From: UBA5734 sp964528645
GTDB lineage: Bacteria > Bacillota > Clostridia > Saccharofermentanales > UBA5734
NCBI GenBank assembly: GCA_964528645.1
Contig: CAZGSR010000027.1
Location: forward strand, 1 to 36,710
Direction: 5' to 3'
DNA length: 36,710 bases
Positions 16,013-23,920 of the stretch are shown here, piece by piece (position 1 is the stretch's first letter; every line of letters begins with the position of its first letter). The translations under genes were made by a program, and so were the position numbers. Below the pieces are notes generated by a model, which made no database searches, was not told the origin of the DNA, and worked only from the letters and a program-made list of their open reading frames with translations.

Positions 16013-16041
16013 ATTATAGACAGGTTGGGGGCGCTGGGCAA
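16013..16041 (-). promoter_or_regulatory. Promoter of the small LexA-box gene
   Basis: TTGCCC (16041-16036), 17 bases, TATAAT (16018-16013). Confidence 0.7.
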
Positions 16042-16082
16042 GACGTGAGGGGATGATCGGGGTACATGCAGGGTATATGGCC

Positions 16083-16230
16083 GCGGACCCGGCACTGATG
16101 CCGGAAACTGGATCCGGCTCGGACGCGGACCTGGCACTGATGCCGGAAACTGGATCCGGCTCGGTCACGGACCTGACACAACTACCGGCAACTGGATCCG
16201 GCTCGGCCGCGGACCTGGCTCAGGCAGCAT
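16083..16230. repeat. 42-bp tandem repeat array A
   Basis: Three full units (16083, 16125, 16167) and a partial fourth. The core tgccgg/taccgg recurs at 16099, 16141 and 16183, exactly 42 bases apart. Unit form: GCGGACCTGGCACTGATGCC, then GGAAACTGGATCCGGCTCGG plus two bases. Short arms GCCGG/CCGGC within a unit could form a hairpin. It lies between the end of the isochorismatase-family gene and the promoter of the small LexA-box gene, and belongs to the same family as arrays B, C and D. Confidence 0.9.
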
Positions 16231-16238
16231 GTCCCGTC

Positions 16239-16799
16239 TCAAATCATTTCGTCCACGGACGCCACAAGCCCAAAGCCCAGGGTATTCTGCATGTAATGGA
16301 TCGCCCACTGGTGGTTGTCTGCGTTAAAGGAGGCGACGCAATCAGGGCACAGGCGGAATTGGACGGTCAGGCCATTGTTGGCGGCGTGGTTGTACAAGCC
16401 AATGGCGTTTTGCAGGACACAAATGTCGGTCACGACGCCGCACAGTTCGATCACATCGTAGTCGCGGACGAGCCAGTCGATATCAGTGGCCTCGAGCATA
16501 TAAGAGGTCTTGGTCAGGGTTTCGAGATCGAGATCCGCCAAGCCACCGTAGAGAGCCCAGCCAGGAGTCCCTTCTTCGCAGTGGATTTGGAAGGCGGCAG
16601 CTTCCGGATGGCCCTTTTTCCAGCCCTGGGAGGTGTGCGTATCCTGGGTGCAGATGATGTCACCACCGGCTGCCTGGAAAGCGGCGATTCTCGCGAGGAT
16701 CGCGGGCTCGATCAGTTGAGCAGGCTGGCCTGCGGTCAGTTTGCCATCAGCGGCGACAAAGTCATATTGGTAATCGATGACCAGAAGCAGTTTTTTCAT
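16239..16799 (-). CDS. Isochorismatase-family cysteine hydrolase, nicotinamidase-like
   Basis: 186 residues from the ATG at 16799 with GGAGG 8 bases upstream; a longer frame to 16841 lacks a ribosome site. Catalytic triad D9 (VIDYQYDF), K97 (LTKTSYM) and C127 (GVVTDIC); D53 and H55 in TQDTH are the usual metal ligands; the cis-peptide region is CGVVT. This pattern fits nicotinamidase (nicotinamide to nicotinate, NAD salvage), although other isochorismatase-like amidases share it. It lies 79 bases after rfbD on the same strand and may be read through from the rhamnose operon. Confidence 0.88.
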   Translation of the reverse strand: MKKLLLVIDYQYDFVAADGKLTAGQPAQLIEPAILARIAAFQAAGGDIICTQDTHTSQGWKKGHPEAAAFQIHCEEGTPGWALYGGLADLDLETLTKTSYMLEATDIDWLVRDYDVIELCGVVTDICVLQNAIGLYNHAANNGLTVQFRLCPDCVASFNADNHQWAIHYMQNTLGFGLVASVDEMI

Positions 16800-16878
16800 A
16801 AGGGTCGCCTCCTGGAAATGACAAATCGCCGGTTCTGGCACTCAGTCTGGAGCACGCACTGGATCCGGCTTCGATCGT

Positions 16879-17721
16879 TCAGCCAAGTTCGTTCAGATAG
16901 CGTTTGAGGGCGTCCTGCCAGCTGGGCAGGCGGGCAAATCCGGCTGCGTCGAGGCTTGCCTTGGACAGGCGGGAATTTTTCGGTCGCTCGGCCTTGACCG
17001 GATACTGGTCGGAGGTCACAGGATGGACCTGGCAGTTGAGACCGGCCTCCTGCATGATCGCGGCGGCGAAATCATACCAGCTGCAGGTGCCTTCGTTGGA
17101 GGCATGGTAGGTACCGTATTTGTCCGTCTGGAGCATGTCGCAGAGCAGGATGGCCAGGTCGGCTGTGTAGGTCGGCGAGCCGATCTGATCGGCGACGACA
17201 GTGAGGTCGGTCTTTTCCTTGCCCAGGCGCAGCATGGTTTTGACGAAGTTATGGCCATTGACGCCGAAGACCCAGGAAATGCGGACGATGAAATGATGGT
17301 CTACCCGTTCGCGGACTTTGTCTTCGCCGAGAGCCTTAGTCAGGCCGTAGTAGCTGGTTGCGCCGCGCGGGGCGTCAATTTCGAAAGGCTGGTCGCCTTG
17401 TCCATCGAAGACGTAGTCGGTGGAGAAATACATCATCCGGGCGCCGATCGCCTGGCAGGTCTTGGCGATGTTCTCCGTGCCGGTGACATTGACCGCATAG
17501 CAGAGGTCGCGCTCGTCTTCGGCGCGGTCGACCGCGGTGAAGGCGGCACAATGGACGACGGTATCCGGAGCATAGGACCGGATGTAGGCATCAACGGCCT
17601 CGGCCTGGGTCAGGTCGAAATCCTGGATATCGACGCCGCGGCACTCGATACCGAGGGACTCGAGGCGCCGGACGACATCAAAGCCGAGCTGGCCATTGTA
17701 GCCTGTGACTAAAACACGCAT
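16879..17721 (-). CDS. rfbD: dTDP-4-dehydrorhamnose reductase
   Basis: 280 residues from ATG 17721, with GGGAAGGGAAG upstream. Rossmann motif GYNGQLG near the N-terminus, catalytic YYGLTK (YxxxK), FSTDYVFDG and GSPTYTADLA are the RmlD/RfbD pattern. It performs the last step of dTDP-L-rhamnose synthesis, using NAD(P)H. The frame opens further upstream, but that sequence overlaps rfbB antiparallel frames and has no start signal. Starts 22 bases after rfbB. Confidence 0.95.
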   Translation of the reverse strand: MRVLVTGYNGQLGFDVVRRLESLGIECRGVDIQDFDLTQAEAVDAYIRSYAPDTVVHCAAFTAVDRAEDERDLCYAVNVTGTENIAKTCQAIGARMMYFSTDYVFDGQGDQPFEIDAPRGATSYYGLTKALGEDKVRERVDHHFIVRISWVFGVNGHNFVKTMLRLGKEKTDLTVVADQIGSPTYTADLAILLCDMLQTDKYGTYHASNEGTCSWYDFAAAIMQEAGLNCQVHPVTSDQYPVKAERPKNSRLSKASLDAAGFARLPSWQDALKRYLNELG

Positions 17722-17743
17722 GCTTGCTTCCCTTCCCTCTCGA

Positions 17744-18763
17744 TCAGCGATTGGCGTACATTTTGGCATAGTAGTTCTGATAATCGCCGCTGAGGATATG
17801 CTCCCACCAGGAACGGTTGTCGAGATACCACTGGATCGTTTTCTTGATCCCGTCGTCGAATTTCGTCGCTGGTGTCCAGCCGAGCTCATTGGAGATTTTC
17901 GCTGGGTCGATCGCATAGCGCTGGTCATGGCCGGGGCGGTCGGTGACGTAATTGATCAGGGATTCGGGCTTCCCGAGCTCGCGCAGGATCGTCTTGACGA
18001 CCTCGAGATTGGTGCGCTCGTTGTGGCCGCCGATGTTGTAGACCTCACCGACACGGCCTTTTCTAATGATCAGGTCGATCGCCGAGCAATGGTCCTCGAC
18101 ATAGAGCCAGTCGCGGACGTTTTCGCCCTTGCCATAGACCGGCAGGGACTGGTCGGCCAGGGCGCGGGCAATCATCAGGGGGATCAGTTTTTCCGGGAAA
18201 TGGTAGGGGCCATAGTTGTTGGAGCAGCGGGAGATCGTCACTGGCAGTTTGAACGTGCGGTGGTAGGCCTGGACTAGAAGATCTGCCGAGGCTTTGGAGG
18301 CGGAATAGGGTGAGGAGGTGTGAATCGGGGTGTCCTCGGTGAAAAAGAGGTCCGGCCGGTCGAGCGGCAGGTCGCCATAGACCTCGTCGGTTGAGACCTG
18401 GTGGTAGCGGCCAACCTGATGATTGCGGCTGCAATCCATCAGGACCTGGGTGCCCAGGATGTTGGTCTGAAGGAAGATCTCTGGATTCTCGATCGAGCGG
18501 TCGACGTGCGATTCGGCGGCAAAATTGACTACGACATCGAACTTCTCGGCGGCAAACAGCTGATCCATCGCAGCGCGGTCAGCGATATCGGCTTTGACAA
18601 ACTTGAACTGGGGATTTTTCAGAGCCTCGGCCAGGGTCTCGAGGTTGCCGGCATAGGTCAGGGCATCGACGCAGACGATCTGGTCGTCCGGGTGATTCTG
18701 GAGCTGGAAATAGACGAAATTGGCACCGATGAATCCGGCACCGCCGGTGACTAGGATTTTCAT
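17744..18763 (-). CDS. rfbB: dTDP-glucose 4,6-dehydratase
   Basis: 339 residues from ATG 18763 (GGAGG 10 bases upstream; an in-frame TTG at 18769 is less likely). GGAGFIG NAD-binding motif, STDEVYGDL, YSASKA (YxxxK), SNNYGPYHFPEKLIP and RDWLYVEDHC are all present and the length is normal. It converts dTDP-glucose to the 4-keto-6-deoxy sugar, step two of the rhamnose pathway. Confidence 0.97.
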   Translation of the reverse strand: MKILVTGGAGFIGANFVYFQLQNHPDDQIVCVDALTYAGNLETLAEALKNPQFKFVKADIADRAAMDQLFAAEKFDVVVNFAAESHVDRSIENPEIFLQTNILGTQVLMDCSRNHQVGRYHQVSTDEVYGDLPLDRPDLFFTEDTPIHTSSPYSASKASADLLVQAYHRTFKLPVTISRCSNNYGPYHFPEKLIPLMIARALADQSLPVYGKGENVRDWLYVEDHCSAIDLIIRKGRVGEVYNIGGHNERTNLEVVKTILRELGKPESLINYVTDRPGHDQRYAIDPAKISNELGWTPATKFDDGIKKTIQWYLDNRSWWEHILSGDYQNYYAKMYANR

Positions 18764-18856
18764 GGACAAGGGTCCTCCGCTTGTTAGTGATCGTGGCAGC
18801 TGGGTGATTTTCGCTGGCCAGCCGCCAGAAGCATTTTGGATCGGTTTTGGTCAGGC

Positions 18857-19411
18857 TTAAAAAGTGAAGTTGAAGTCGCAGTCCTTGAGCAAGGGGGCTT
18901 TGAGGTCCTTGTCCGACAAGACAGGCTCAGCCTCAGTGCCCCAGTCGATGCCGATCGCAGGATCGTCGTAGCGGATGCTGCGGTCGCAGTCGGGAGCGTA
19001 GTATTCGTCGACTTTGTACTGGACCTCAACGTCCTCGGTCAGGGTCATGAAACCGTGGGCAAAGCCTTTGGGGATCAGGAGCTGTTTTTTGTTGTCGGCT
19101 GAAAGTTCAACTGCAACCCACTGACCGAAATGCGGCGAGCCGCGGCGGATGTCGACGGCGACATCGAGGATGCGGCCGCGGGTGCAGCGAACGAGCTTGG
19201 TCTGGGCCTTGGGGTCGTTCTGGAAATGCAAGCCGCGCAGGGTGCCTTTGCTGGCTGAAAACGACTGGTTGTCCTGGACGAAATCGACCTCGATGCCGAC
19301 CGCAGCCAGGGTGCGTTTGGAATAGACTTCCGAAAACCAGCCGCGGTGGTCACCAAAGACTTTCGGCTCGAGGATGAGGACGCCGGGCAGGCTTGTTTCA
19401 ATGACTTGCAT
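18857..19411 (-). CDS. rfbC: dTDP-4-dehydrorhamnose 3,5-epimerase
   Basis: 184 residues, ATG 19411, GGAGG 12 bases upstream. The cupin fold signature GWFSEVYS, FVQDNQSFS, GTLRGLHFQ, ILDVAVDIRRGSP and PKGFAHGFMTL is complete, including the catalytic His in LRGLHFQ. Third enzyme of the pathway. Gene order rfbA-rfbC-rfbB-rfbD is common in Clostridia. Confidence 0.97.
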   Translation of the reverse strand: MQVIETSLPGVLILEPKVFGDHRGWFSEVYSKRTLAAVGIEVDFVQDNQSFSASKGTLRGLHFQNDPKAQTKLVRCTRGRILDVAVDIRRGSPHFGQWVAVELSADNKKQLLIPKGFAHGFMTLTEDVEVQYKVDEYYAPDCDRSIRYDDPAIGIDWGTEAEPVLSDKDLKAPLLKDCDFNFTF

Positions 19412-19470
19412 GGTGAGTGTTTGCCTCCGAAAGATTCAGGATGTCTGTATGCTGCTCATAATTGGGGCAT

Positions 19471-19494
19471 GCCGCGTGGGTGTTTGAACGCGGC
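19471..19494. other. Inverted repeat between rfbA and rfbC
   Basis: GCCGCGT and ACGCGGC flank a 10-base loop in the 102-base rfbA-rfbC gap. No T-run follows, so it is more likely an mRNA stability or processing hairpin than a terminator. Confidence 0.4.
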
Positions 19495-19513
19495 AGCTTT
19501 GGGATGGGTTATT

Positions 19514-20398
19514 TCAAGGCAAGGAGCGAACGATGTTCTTCTCGACTTTGCGCAGGTATTCGCCGTAGGGGGACTTGCCATAGCGCTTGGCCGCGGCGTG
19601 GAGATCTTCTTTGCTGATCCAGCCTTTGCGGTAGGCGATTTCTTCCGGGGCGGAAATTTTGATACCCTGGCGTTTTTCGATCATGCGGATGAATTCGGCT
19701 GCCTCGAGCAGGCTGTCAATCGTGCCGGTATCGAGCCAGGCGTAGCCGCGGCCCATCAGCTTGACGTCGAGCTGGTCTTGCTCGAGGTAAATGCGGTTGA
19801 GATCGGTGATTTCGAGCTCGCCACGGACGCTGGGTTTGAGGTTTTTGGCGATTTCGACGACCCGGTTGTCGTAGAAATACAGGCCGGTGATCGCGTAGTT
19901 GGATTTCGGGTGCTGGGGCTTCTCCTCAACGGAAAGGACTTTGCCCTGATCGTCGAATTCGACGACACCAAAGCGCTCCGGGTCCTCGACATAGTAGCCG
20001 AAAACCGTGGCCCGGCCCGGATTGTGGGCAGCTTCTTCCAGCAGTTTGGTAAAGCCGTTGCCATAGAAGATGTTGTCGCCAAGCACCATGGCAACCGAAT
20101 CTTGGCCGATGAATTCCTCACCGATGATAAAGGCCTGGGCCAGGCCATCCGGGGACGGCTGGACTGCATAGCTCAGGCGCACGCCATACTGGCTGCCGTC
20201 GCCAAGCAAATTGACAAAACGAGGCGTATCCTCGGGAGTGGAAATGATCAGGATATCCTGGATACCAGCGAGCATCAGAGTCGACAGAGGATAGAAAATC
20301 ATCGGTTTGTCGTAGATCGGCAGCAGTTGCTTACTGGTGACCAGCGTCAGGGGGTAAAGTCTCGTCCCTGCTCCGCCAGCCAGAATGATACCTTTCAT
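19514..20398 (-). CDS. rfbA: Glucose-1-phosphate thymidylyltransferase
   Basis: 294 residues from ATG 20398 with GGGAGG 6 bases upstream; the open frame extends to 20527 but without a ribosome site. GGAGTRLYPLT nucleotidyl-transfer loop, SKQLLPIYDKPMI, LGDNIFYG, VEEKPQHPKSN and GYAWLDTGT are the RmlA/RfbA hallmarks. It makes dTDP-glucose from dTTP and glucose-1-phosphate and is normally feedback-inhibited by dTDP-rhamnose. First gene of the rhamnose operon. Confidence 0.97.
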   Translation of the reverse strand: MKGIILAGGAGTRLYPLTLVTSKQLLPIYDKPMIFYPLSTLMLAGIQDILIISTPEDTPRFVNLLGDGSQYGVRLSYAVQPSPDGLAQAFIIGEEFIGQDSVAMVLGDNIFYGNGFTKLLEEAAHNPGRATVFGYYVEDPERFGVVEFDDQGKVLSVEEKPQHPKSNYAITGLYFYDNRVVEIAKNLKPSVRGELEITDLNRIYLEQDQLDVKLMGRGYAWLDTGTIDSLLEAAEFIRMIEKRQGIKISAPEEIAYRKGWISKEDLHAAAKRYGKSPYGEYLRKVEKNIVRSLP

Positions 20399-20556
20399 AA
20401 AAGGCCTCCCGTTTGCATTTGTAATTCTGTTGTCTGGGCCAGATAATGCTGGCATGTCTGGTTTTGCTGCCGGTGGTGAATGACCGCACGTGGTCGCGAA
20501 TGGACGCCCGCAGCCAAGTTGGATCACGCATGTTTGCGGCAGTTGACCTAATCGAT

Positions 20557-20565
20557 ATTATATCA
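20557..20565 (-). promoter_or_regulatory. Putative extended -10 promoter of the rfb operon
   Basis: Minus strand TGATATAAT: a perfect TATAAT (20562-20557) with the TGn extension. No good -35 is visible. It would give a leader of about 150 bases before rfbA. Confidence 0.5.
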
Positions 20566-20632
20566 GACCTGAATCAGGAATGGCGGTCAGATGGCAAGGT
20601 TTCCTTGCGGATCTTGCGAAATTTGACAGCGC

Positions 20633-20900
20633 GAGCGGGACCGGACGCGGCCGGCAGGCCGGGGGCGGGATCGCGGGGTGCGCGGGGGGGTGAGACGTGA
20701 GCGAGACCGGACGCGGCCGGCAGGCCGGGGACGGGATCGCGGGGTGCGCGTGGGTGAGACGCGAGCGGGACCGGACGCGGCCGGCAGGCCGGGGGCGGGA
20801 TCGCGGGGGGCGCGGGGGGCGCGGGGTGAGACGTGAGCGAGACCGGACGCGGCCGGCAGGCCGGGGGCGGGATCGCGGGGGGGGCGCGGGGTGAGCGGGC
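20633..20900. repeat. GC-rich tandem array, four units of 64-72 bp
   Basis: Units start at 20633, 20699, 20763 and 20835. Each opens with GAGCGRGACCGGACGCGG and contains CCGGCAGGCCGGGGRCGGGA, with length changes confined to the G-runs near its end. The core carries CCGG...CCGG dyads. A related single copy lies at 30677. Reading frames across this stretch are low-complexity (Pro/Arg) and not genes. Confidence 0.9.
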
Positions 20901-21010
20901 ACTGTTGCCGGTAAGAGGTTCGGACTTGGGAAAGTTCTGACCCTTTTGTAGGAATGAGAGTACGGCACCACGACAAACCCGACACAAGTGCCGGCAAGTG
21001 GATCCGGCAC
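20895..21010. repeat. Degenerate 42-bp-family repeats
   Basis: Three decayed copies of the 42-bp family: cores near 20906 (tgccgg), around 20948 (tctgacccttttgtaggaa) and 20989 (tgccgg), spaced about 42 bases. Confidence 0.55.
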
Positions 21011-21089
21011 CAAATTTGGAAAATTGAATTCGAAATCCTTGAAAGAGACTGCGACTGTAGCTCTTAACAGCTCATTTCAGCTCTATTTT

Positions 21090-21133
21090 AAAAAATAGTG
21101 CCTGGCACGGCTTTAGTAGCTGTGCCAGGCACT
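21090..21133 (-). terminator. Intrinsic terminator of the glycosyltransferase operon
   Basis: AGTGCCTGGCAC (21097-21108) and GTGCCAGGCACT (21122-21133) form a perfect 12-bp stem with a 13-base loop; on the minus strand it is followed by TATTTTTTAAAA. It lies about 265 bases past the last glycosyltransferase stop. The flanks share an AAAGAGACTG sequence on both sides (near 21042 and 21156). Confidence 0.8.
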
Positions 21134-21218
21134 CTAATAAGAACTTGATGCTAAAAAGAGACTGGAAAAGACTGTGCCTGTAGTTTTTTCAGGATTTCAA
21201 GAGTTCCAGAAAAGATTC

Positions 21219-21382
21219 GGTGACCTGGCACTGTTGCCGGCAAGTGGATCCGGCATAGCCATGAACCTGGCACTGTTGCCGGCAAGTGGATCCGGCACAG
21301 CCATGAACCTGGCACTGTTGCCGGCAAGTGGATCCGGCACAGTCGTGAATCTGACACATTTGCCGGAACGAGAGTCAGACGT
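21219..21382. repeat. 42-bp tandem repeat array B
   Basis: Four units; tgccgg cores at 21235, 21277, 21319 and 21361, all exactly 42 bases apart. Units 1-3 (ACCTGGCACTGTTGCCGGCA, then AGTGGATCCGGC) are nearly identical; unit 4 is diverged toward the TCTGACAC...GTCAGAC form of arrays C and D. TGCCGG/CCGGCA arms could pair within a unit. It occupies the 3' end side of the last glycosyltransferase gene. Confidence 0.9.
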
Positions 21383-21398
21383 GCGACAAAACGCATCC

Positions 21399-23198
21399 TC
21401 AGCGCTGGTCGAAGCGGGCGTGATTCTGGTTAAAATTGGGGTTGTAGTAGGGATCGGGCTGGGCGATGGTTTTTTGCCAGAGGGAATGGAAGTGGTCGTG
21501 GTCTGCGGGATTGCCCAGGAGGCGGGCAAGTCGTTCGACGGTCTGTTGGCGCGAGTCGCGGATGGCTGCTGTTGCGTAGGGGGTGAAAACATGGCGCAAG
21601 CCTTGCTGGCTGAGGCGGAAGGCCAGGTCGAGGTCGAACAAGTCGGTCTGGTAACGTTCGTCAAAACCGCCGGCTGCCAGGAAATGGATCCGTGAAACAG
21701 CCATCAAGGTCTGATCTGCGGCTGAAATGTTGTTGACAAAGGACAGGCGGGCCATGTAGCCGGGCTCGCCGTCAACGCGTCCGGCATGGTAGCCGGAGAG
21801 GGAGCCGGAGATGCCGGTGGCCAGTCCAGCCTGGCAGATCAGGCCGCGACGGGTGATTTTCCCTGTGGCCAGGCCAATATCGGGGCGCAGGGCTTGCTGG
21901 GCCAGTTCTTCCAGCCAGCCGGGCGACAGGGTTTGGACCGTTCCGCTCAGGAAAACGAGCAGTGGTTCCACGGCAGCTTGGGCGATCTGGTTGATTCTTC
22001 CACTGATAGACTCGCCAGATTGGACGGAAACGAGCGTTCCGTCAAGGCCAGAAGTCACCAGCGCTTTTTCGAAGCTTGCCTGGTCTGCTGGTTTTGCAAG
22101 GAAGTCAGATGGGGCCAGAAACACCCAGCGTGACTGAATGTTGCTAGACCGGTTGCCAAACCTTTGCAACTGACGCAGGTCGCGTGGGTCTCGGATGTGA
22201 ACGAAAACCAGCGCGCGCCAGTCTTGGGGCAGCGGATAGCGGATCCGGTAGGTGGAAAGGATCGAGTTGTTCTCGACCTGGCCGGTCTGGCCGGTGCGTT
22301 GGAGATGGTTGGCCAGAGCCAGGCGGGCGGCGTCGAGGCAGTAGGGCTTGACGGAGATGTCGCTGGCTACGGATCCGCCATGGATGCGCCAATAGTAGAG
22401 GATCTGCGGGATGTGAACGATTTTTTGGGCCTGTTCGGACAGGCGGAGGATGTAGTCGTAATCCTGGCTGCCGTCACAGGCAGGGTCGAAGCTGCCGATT
22501 TGCTCGGACAGGGCGCGGGCAAACACGGTCAGATGGCAGATGTAGTTATTGCTGCGGAGATTGTCCAGGGCAAAATCAGGCTTGAAATGGATCAGACTGA
22601 CCTGGGAGATGTCGCCGGCAAAATTCATTTCATCGCTGTAGATCAGGTCAGCCCCCTGGCTGACGATGGCCTTGTGGACTGCGGCCAGGGCCTGGGGTGC
22701 GAGCAGATCGTCGTGGTCCAGCAGGGCGATAAAGTCGCCGCTGGCCATGGCGAGGGCGGTGTTGGTATTGCCGGAGATACCCAGGTTTTGGGCCAGGCGC
22801 TGGTAGGTGATCCGGTTGTCCTGGGCGGCCAGTCGGGTGACTTGCGCCTCGACACGGTCCTGATCACTGCCGTCGGCGAGGCAGAGCTGCCAATGGGGGT
22901 ATGTCTGGGCTTGGACCGAGGCGATCATCGCGGCCAGATGGTCAGGCTGGGTATTGTAGAGCGGCACGATGATCGAAAAAAGCAGAGGTGCATCACCGTG
23001 CTCCTGCTCCCCTGCCGCTGTCAAAGGCTCCGATTGCCGCAAGCTGGACTCGAATACATGCTTGTAATCGATGCGTCGCCAGCGGTTCGCAAGCTTTACC
23101 CAAAGAATGCGGGGTCCCTGGCTGGCCAGGATGGACAGAATACGGCGCCAGACAGATGCCACTTTTTGGAGCTTGGCAAACAAATCAGATGAAGTCAT
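21399..23198 (-). CDS. Family 2 glycosyltransferase, two-domain, second domain degenerate
   Basis: 599 residues; ATG overlaps the previous stop (ATGA). The first GT-A domain (about 73-300) has SIIVPLYNTQ and the metal motif DHDD (161-164). A second GT2-like half (about 330-599) ends with the typical pattern FLSGTVQTLSPGWLEEL, in which the acidic DxD-like residues are replaced by SGT, so it is probably inactive or only structural. Such enzymes extend rhamnose-rich or O-antigen-like chains. Sugar donor and linkage cannot be read from sequence; dTDP-rhamnose is a reasonable guess from the adjacent rfb genes. Last gene of the operon. Confidence 0.88.
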   Translation of the reverse strand: MTSSDLFAKLQKVASVWRRILSILASQGPRILWVKLANRWRRIDYKHVFESSLRQSEPLTAAGEQEHGDAPLLFSIIVPLYNTQPDHLAAMIASVQAQTYPHWQLCLADGSDQDRVEAQVTRLAAQDNRITYQRLAQNLGISGNTNTALAMASGDFIALLDHDDLLAPQALAAVHKAIVSQGADLIYSDEMNFAGDISQVSLIHFKPDFALDNLRSNNYICHLTVFARALSEQIGSFDPACDGSQDYDYILRLSEQAQKIVHIPQILYYWRIHGGSVASDISVKPYCLDAARLALANHLQRTGQTGQVENNSILSTYRIRYPLPQDWRALVFVHIRDPRDLRQLQRFGNRSSNIQSRWVFLAPSDFLAKPADQASFEKALVTSGLDGTLVSVQSGESISGRINQIAQAAVEPLLVFLSGTVQTLSPGWLEELAQQALRPDIGLATGKITRRGLICQAGLATGISGSLSGYHAGRVDGEPGYMARLSFVNNISAADQTLMAVSRIHFLAAGGFDERYQTDLFDLDLAFRLSQQGLRHVFTPYATAAIRDSRQQTVERLARLLGNPADHDHFHSLWQKTIAQPDPYYNPNFNQNHARFDQR

Positions 23199-23920
23199 CG
23201 CAAGGACCGCCTGACTTGCCAGAATTCGCGCAGGGCCCGCCAGCCGATCGGGAAGATCTTGCTGAGGCGGATCGAGTTTTTGCCCGCCTGGCGGGGGTGG
23301 AAGGTGATCGGTATGTAGCGGACCGGCAGCTGGTAGCGGGCCAGGAGGACGGACATCAGGGCATTGGTCAGGAAAAAGCCCTCGGGAATGTGTTTCAGGC
23401 AGGTTTTCAGGGCATCGTGCCGGATCAGGCGGAAGGGGGTATTGGCATCGGTGACGGACACGCCGAATACGAGCAGGATCAGGGTTTTGAGCACGAAAGC
23501 GACCAGGACACGGGGCAGGCCGTCGCCGCGATGGACTCGGTGGCCGATCAGGGCTGCGAAATGCTCGCGTTCGCGCCAGAGGCAGCTGAATTCGCCCGGC
23601 TCCGTCTGGCCATCCGAATCGGTCTGGAAAACATAATCCGCACCGTGTTCGAGCGCCAGGGCATACCCCATGCGGATGGTGGCCCCGTGGCCGCTGTTGG
23701 CTTTTTTGATCACGAGGAGCTGGGGCAATTCGTCCTGCAAACCGCTCAGGATGCTGGCGGTCTGGTCTTTGCTGCCATCATCCAGAATCATGAGCCGGGA
23801 ATCCGGACCACCGTGCTGAACCAGGACTGCATGCCATTCGCGCGCCACCACGGCGATCGTAGCTTCTTCATTGTAGGCCGGAATGACCATGTAGAGCGTT
23901 TCCTGGGCATTAATTGCCAT
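23195..23920 (-). CDS. Family 2 glycosyltransferase, dolichol-phosphate-mannose-synthase-like
   Basis: 241 residues. VIPAYNEEATI, LDDGSKDQT and QTDSDGQTEP (DSD metal site) are the DPM1/DPMS subgroup pattern. A hydrophobic stretch LVAFVLKTLILLVFGVSVTD and the following TPFRLI resemble members that act at the membrane on polyprenyl phosphate. It could make a polyprenyl-phosphate sugar or start a chain. It overlaps both neighbours (11 bases upstream, 4 bases downstream). Confidence 0.87.
   Translation of the reverse strand: MAINAQETLYMVIPAYNEEATIAVVAREWHAVLVQHGGPDSRLMILDDGSKDQTASILSGLQDELPQLLVIKKANSGHGATIRMGYALALEHGADYVFQTDSDGQTEPGEFSCLWREREHFAALIGHRVHRGDGLPRVLVAFVLKTLILLVFGVSVTDANTPFRLIRHDALKTCLKHIPEGFFLTNALMSVLLARYQLPVRYIPITFHPRQAGKNSIRLSKIFPIGWRALREFWQVRRSLR

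Noticed and set aside
16053..16907. 284-codon open frame on the + strand
   Set aside because: It is antisense to the isochorismatase-family gene and array A; the minus-strand frame has catalytic residues and a ribosome site.
20558..21013. Proline/arginine-rich open frames of about 140-150 codons on the minus strand
   Set aside because: They are translations of the GC-rich tandem array and differ only by repeat phase.
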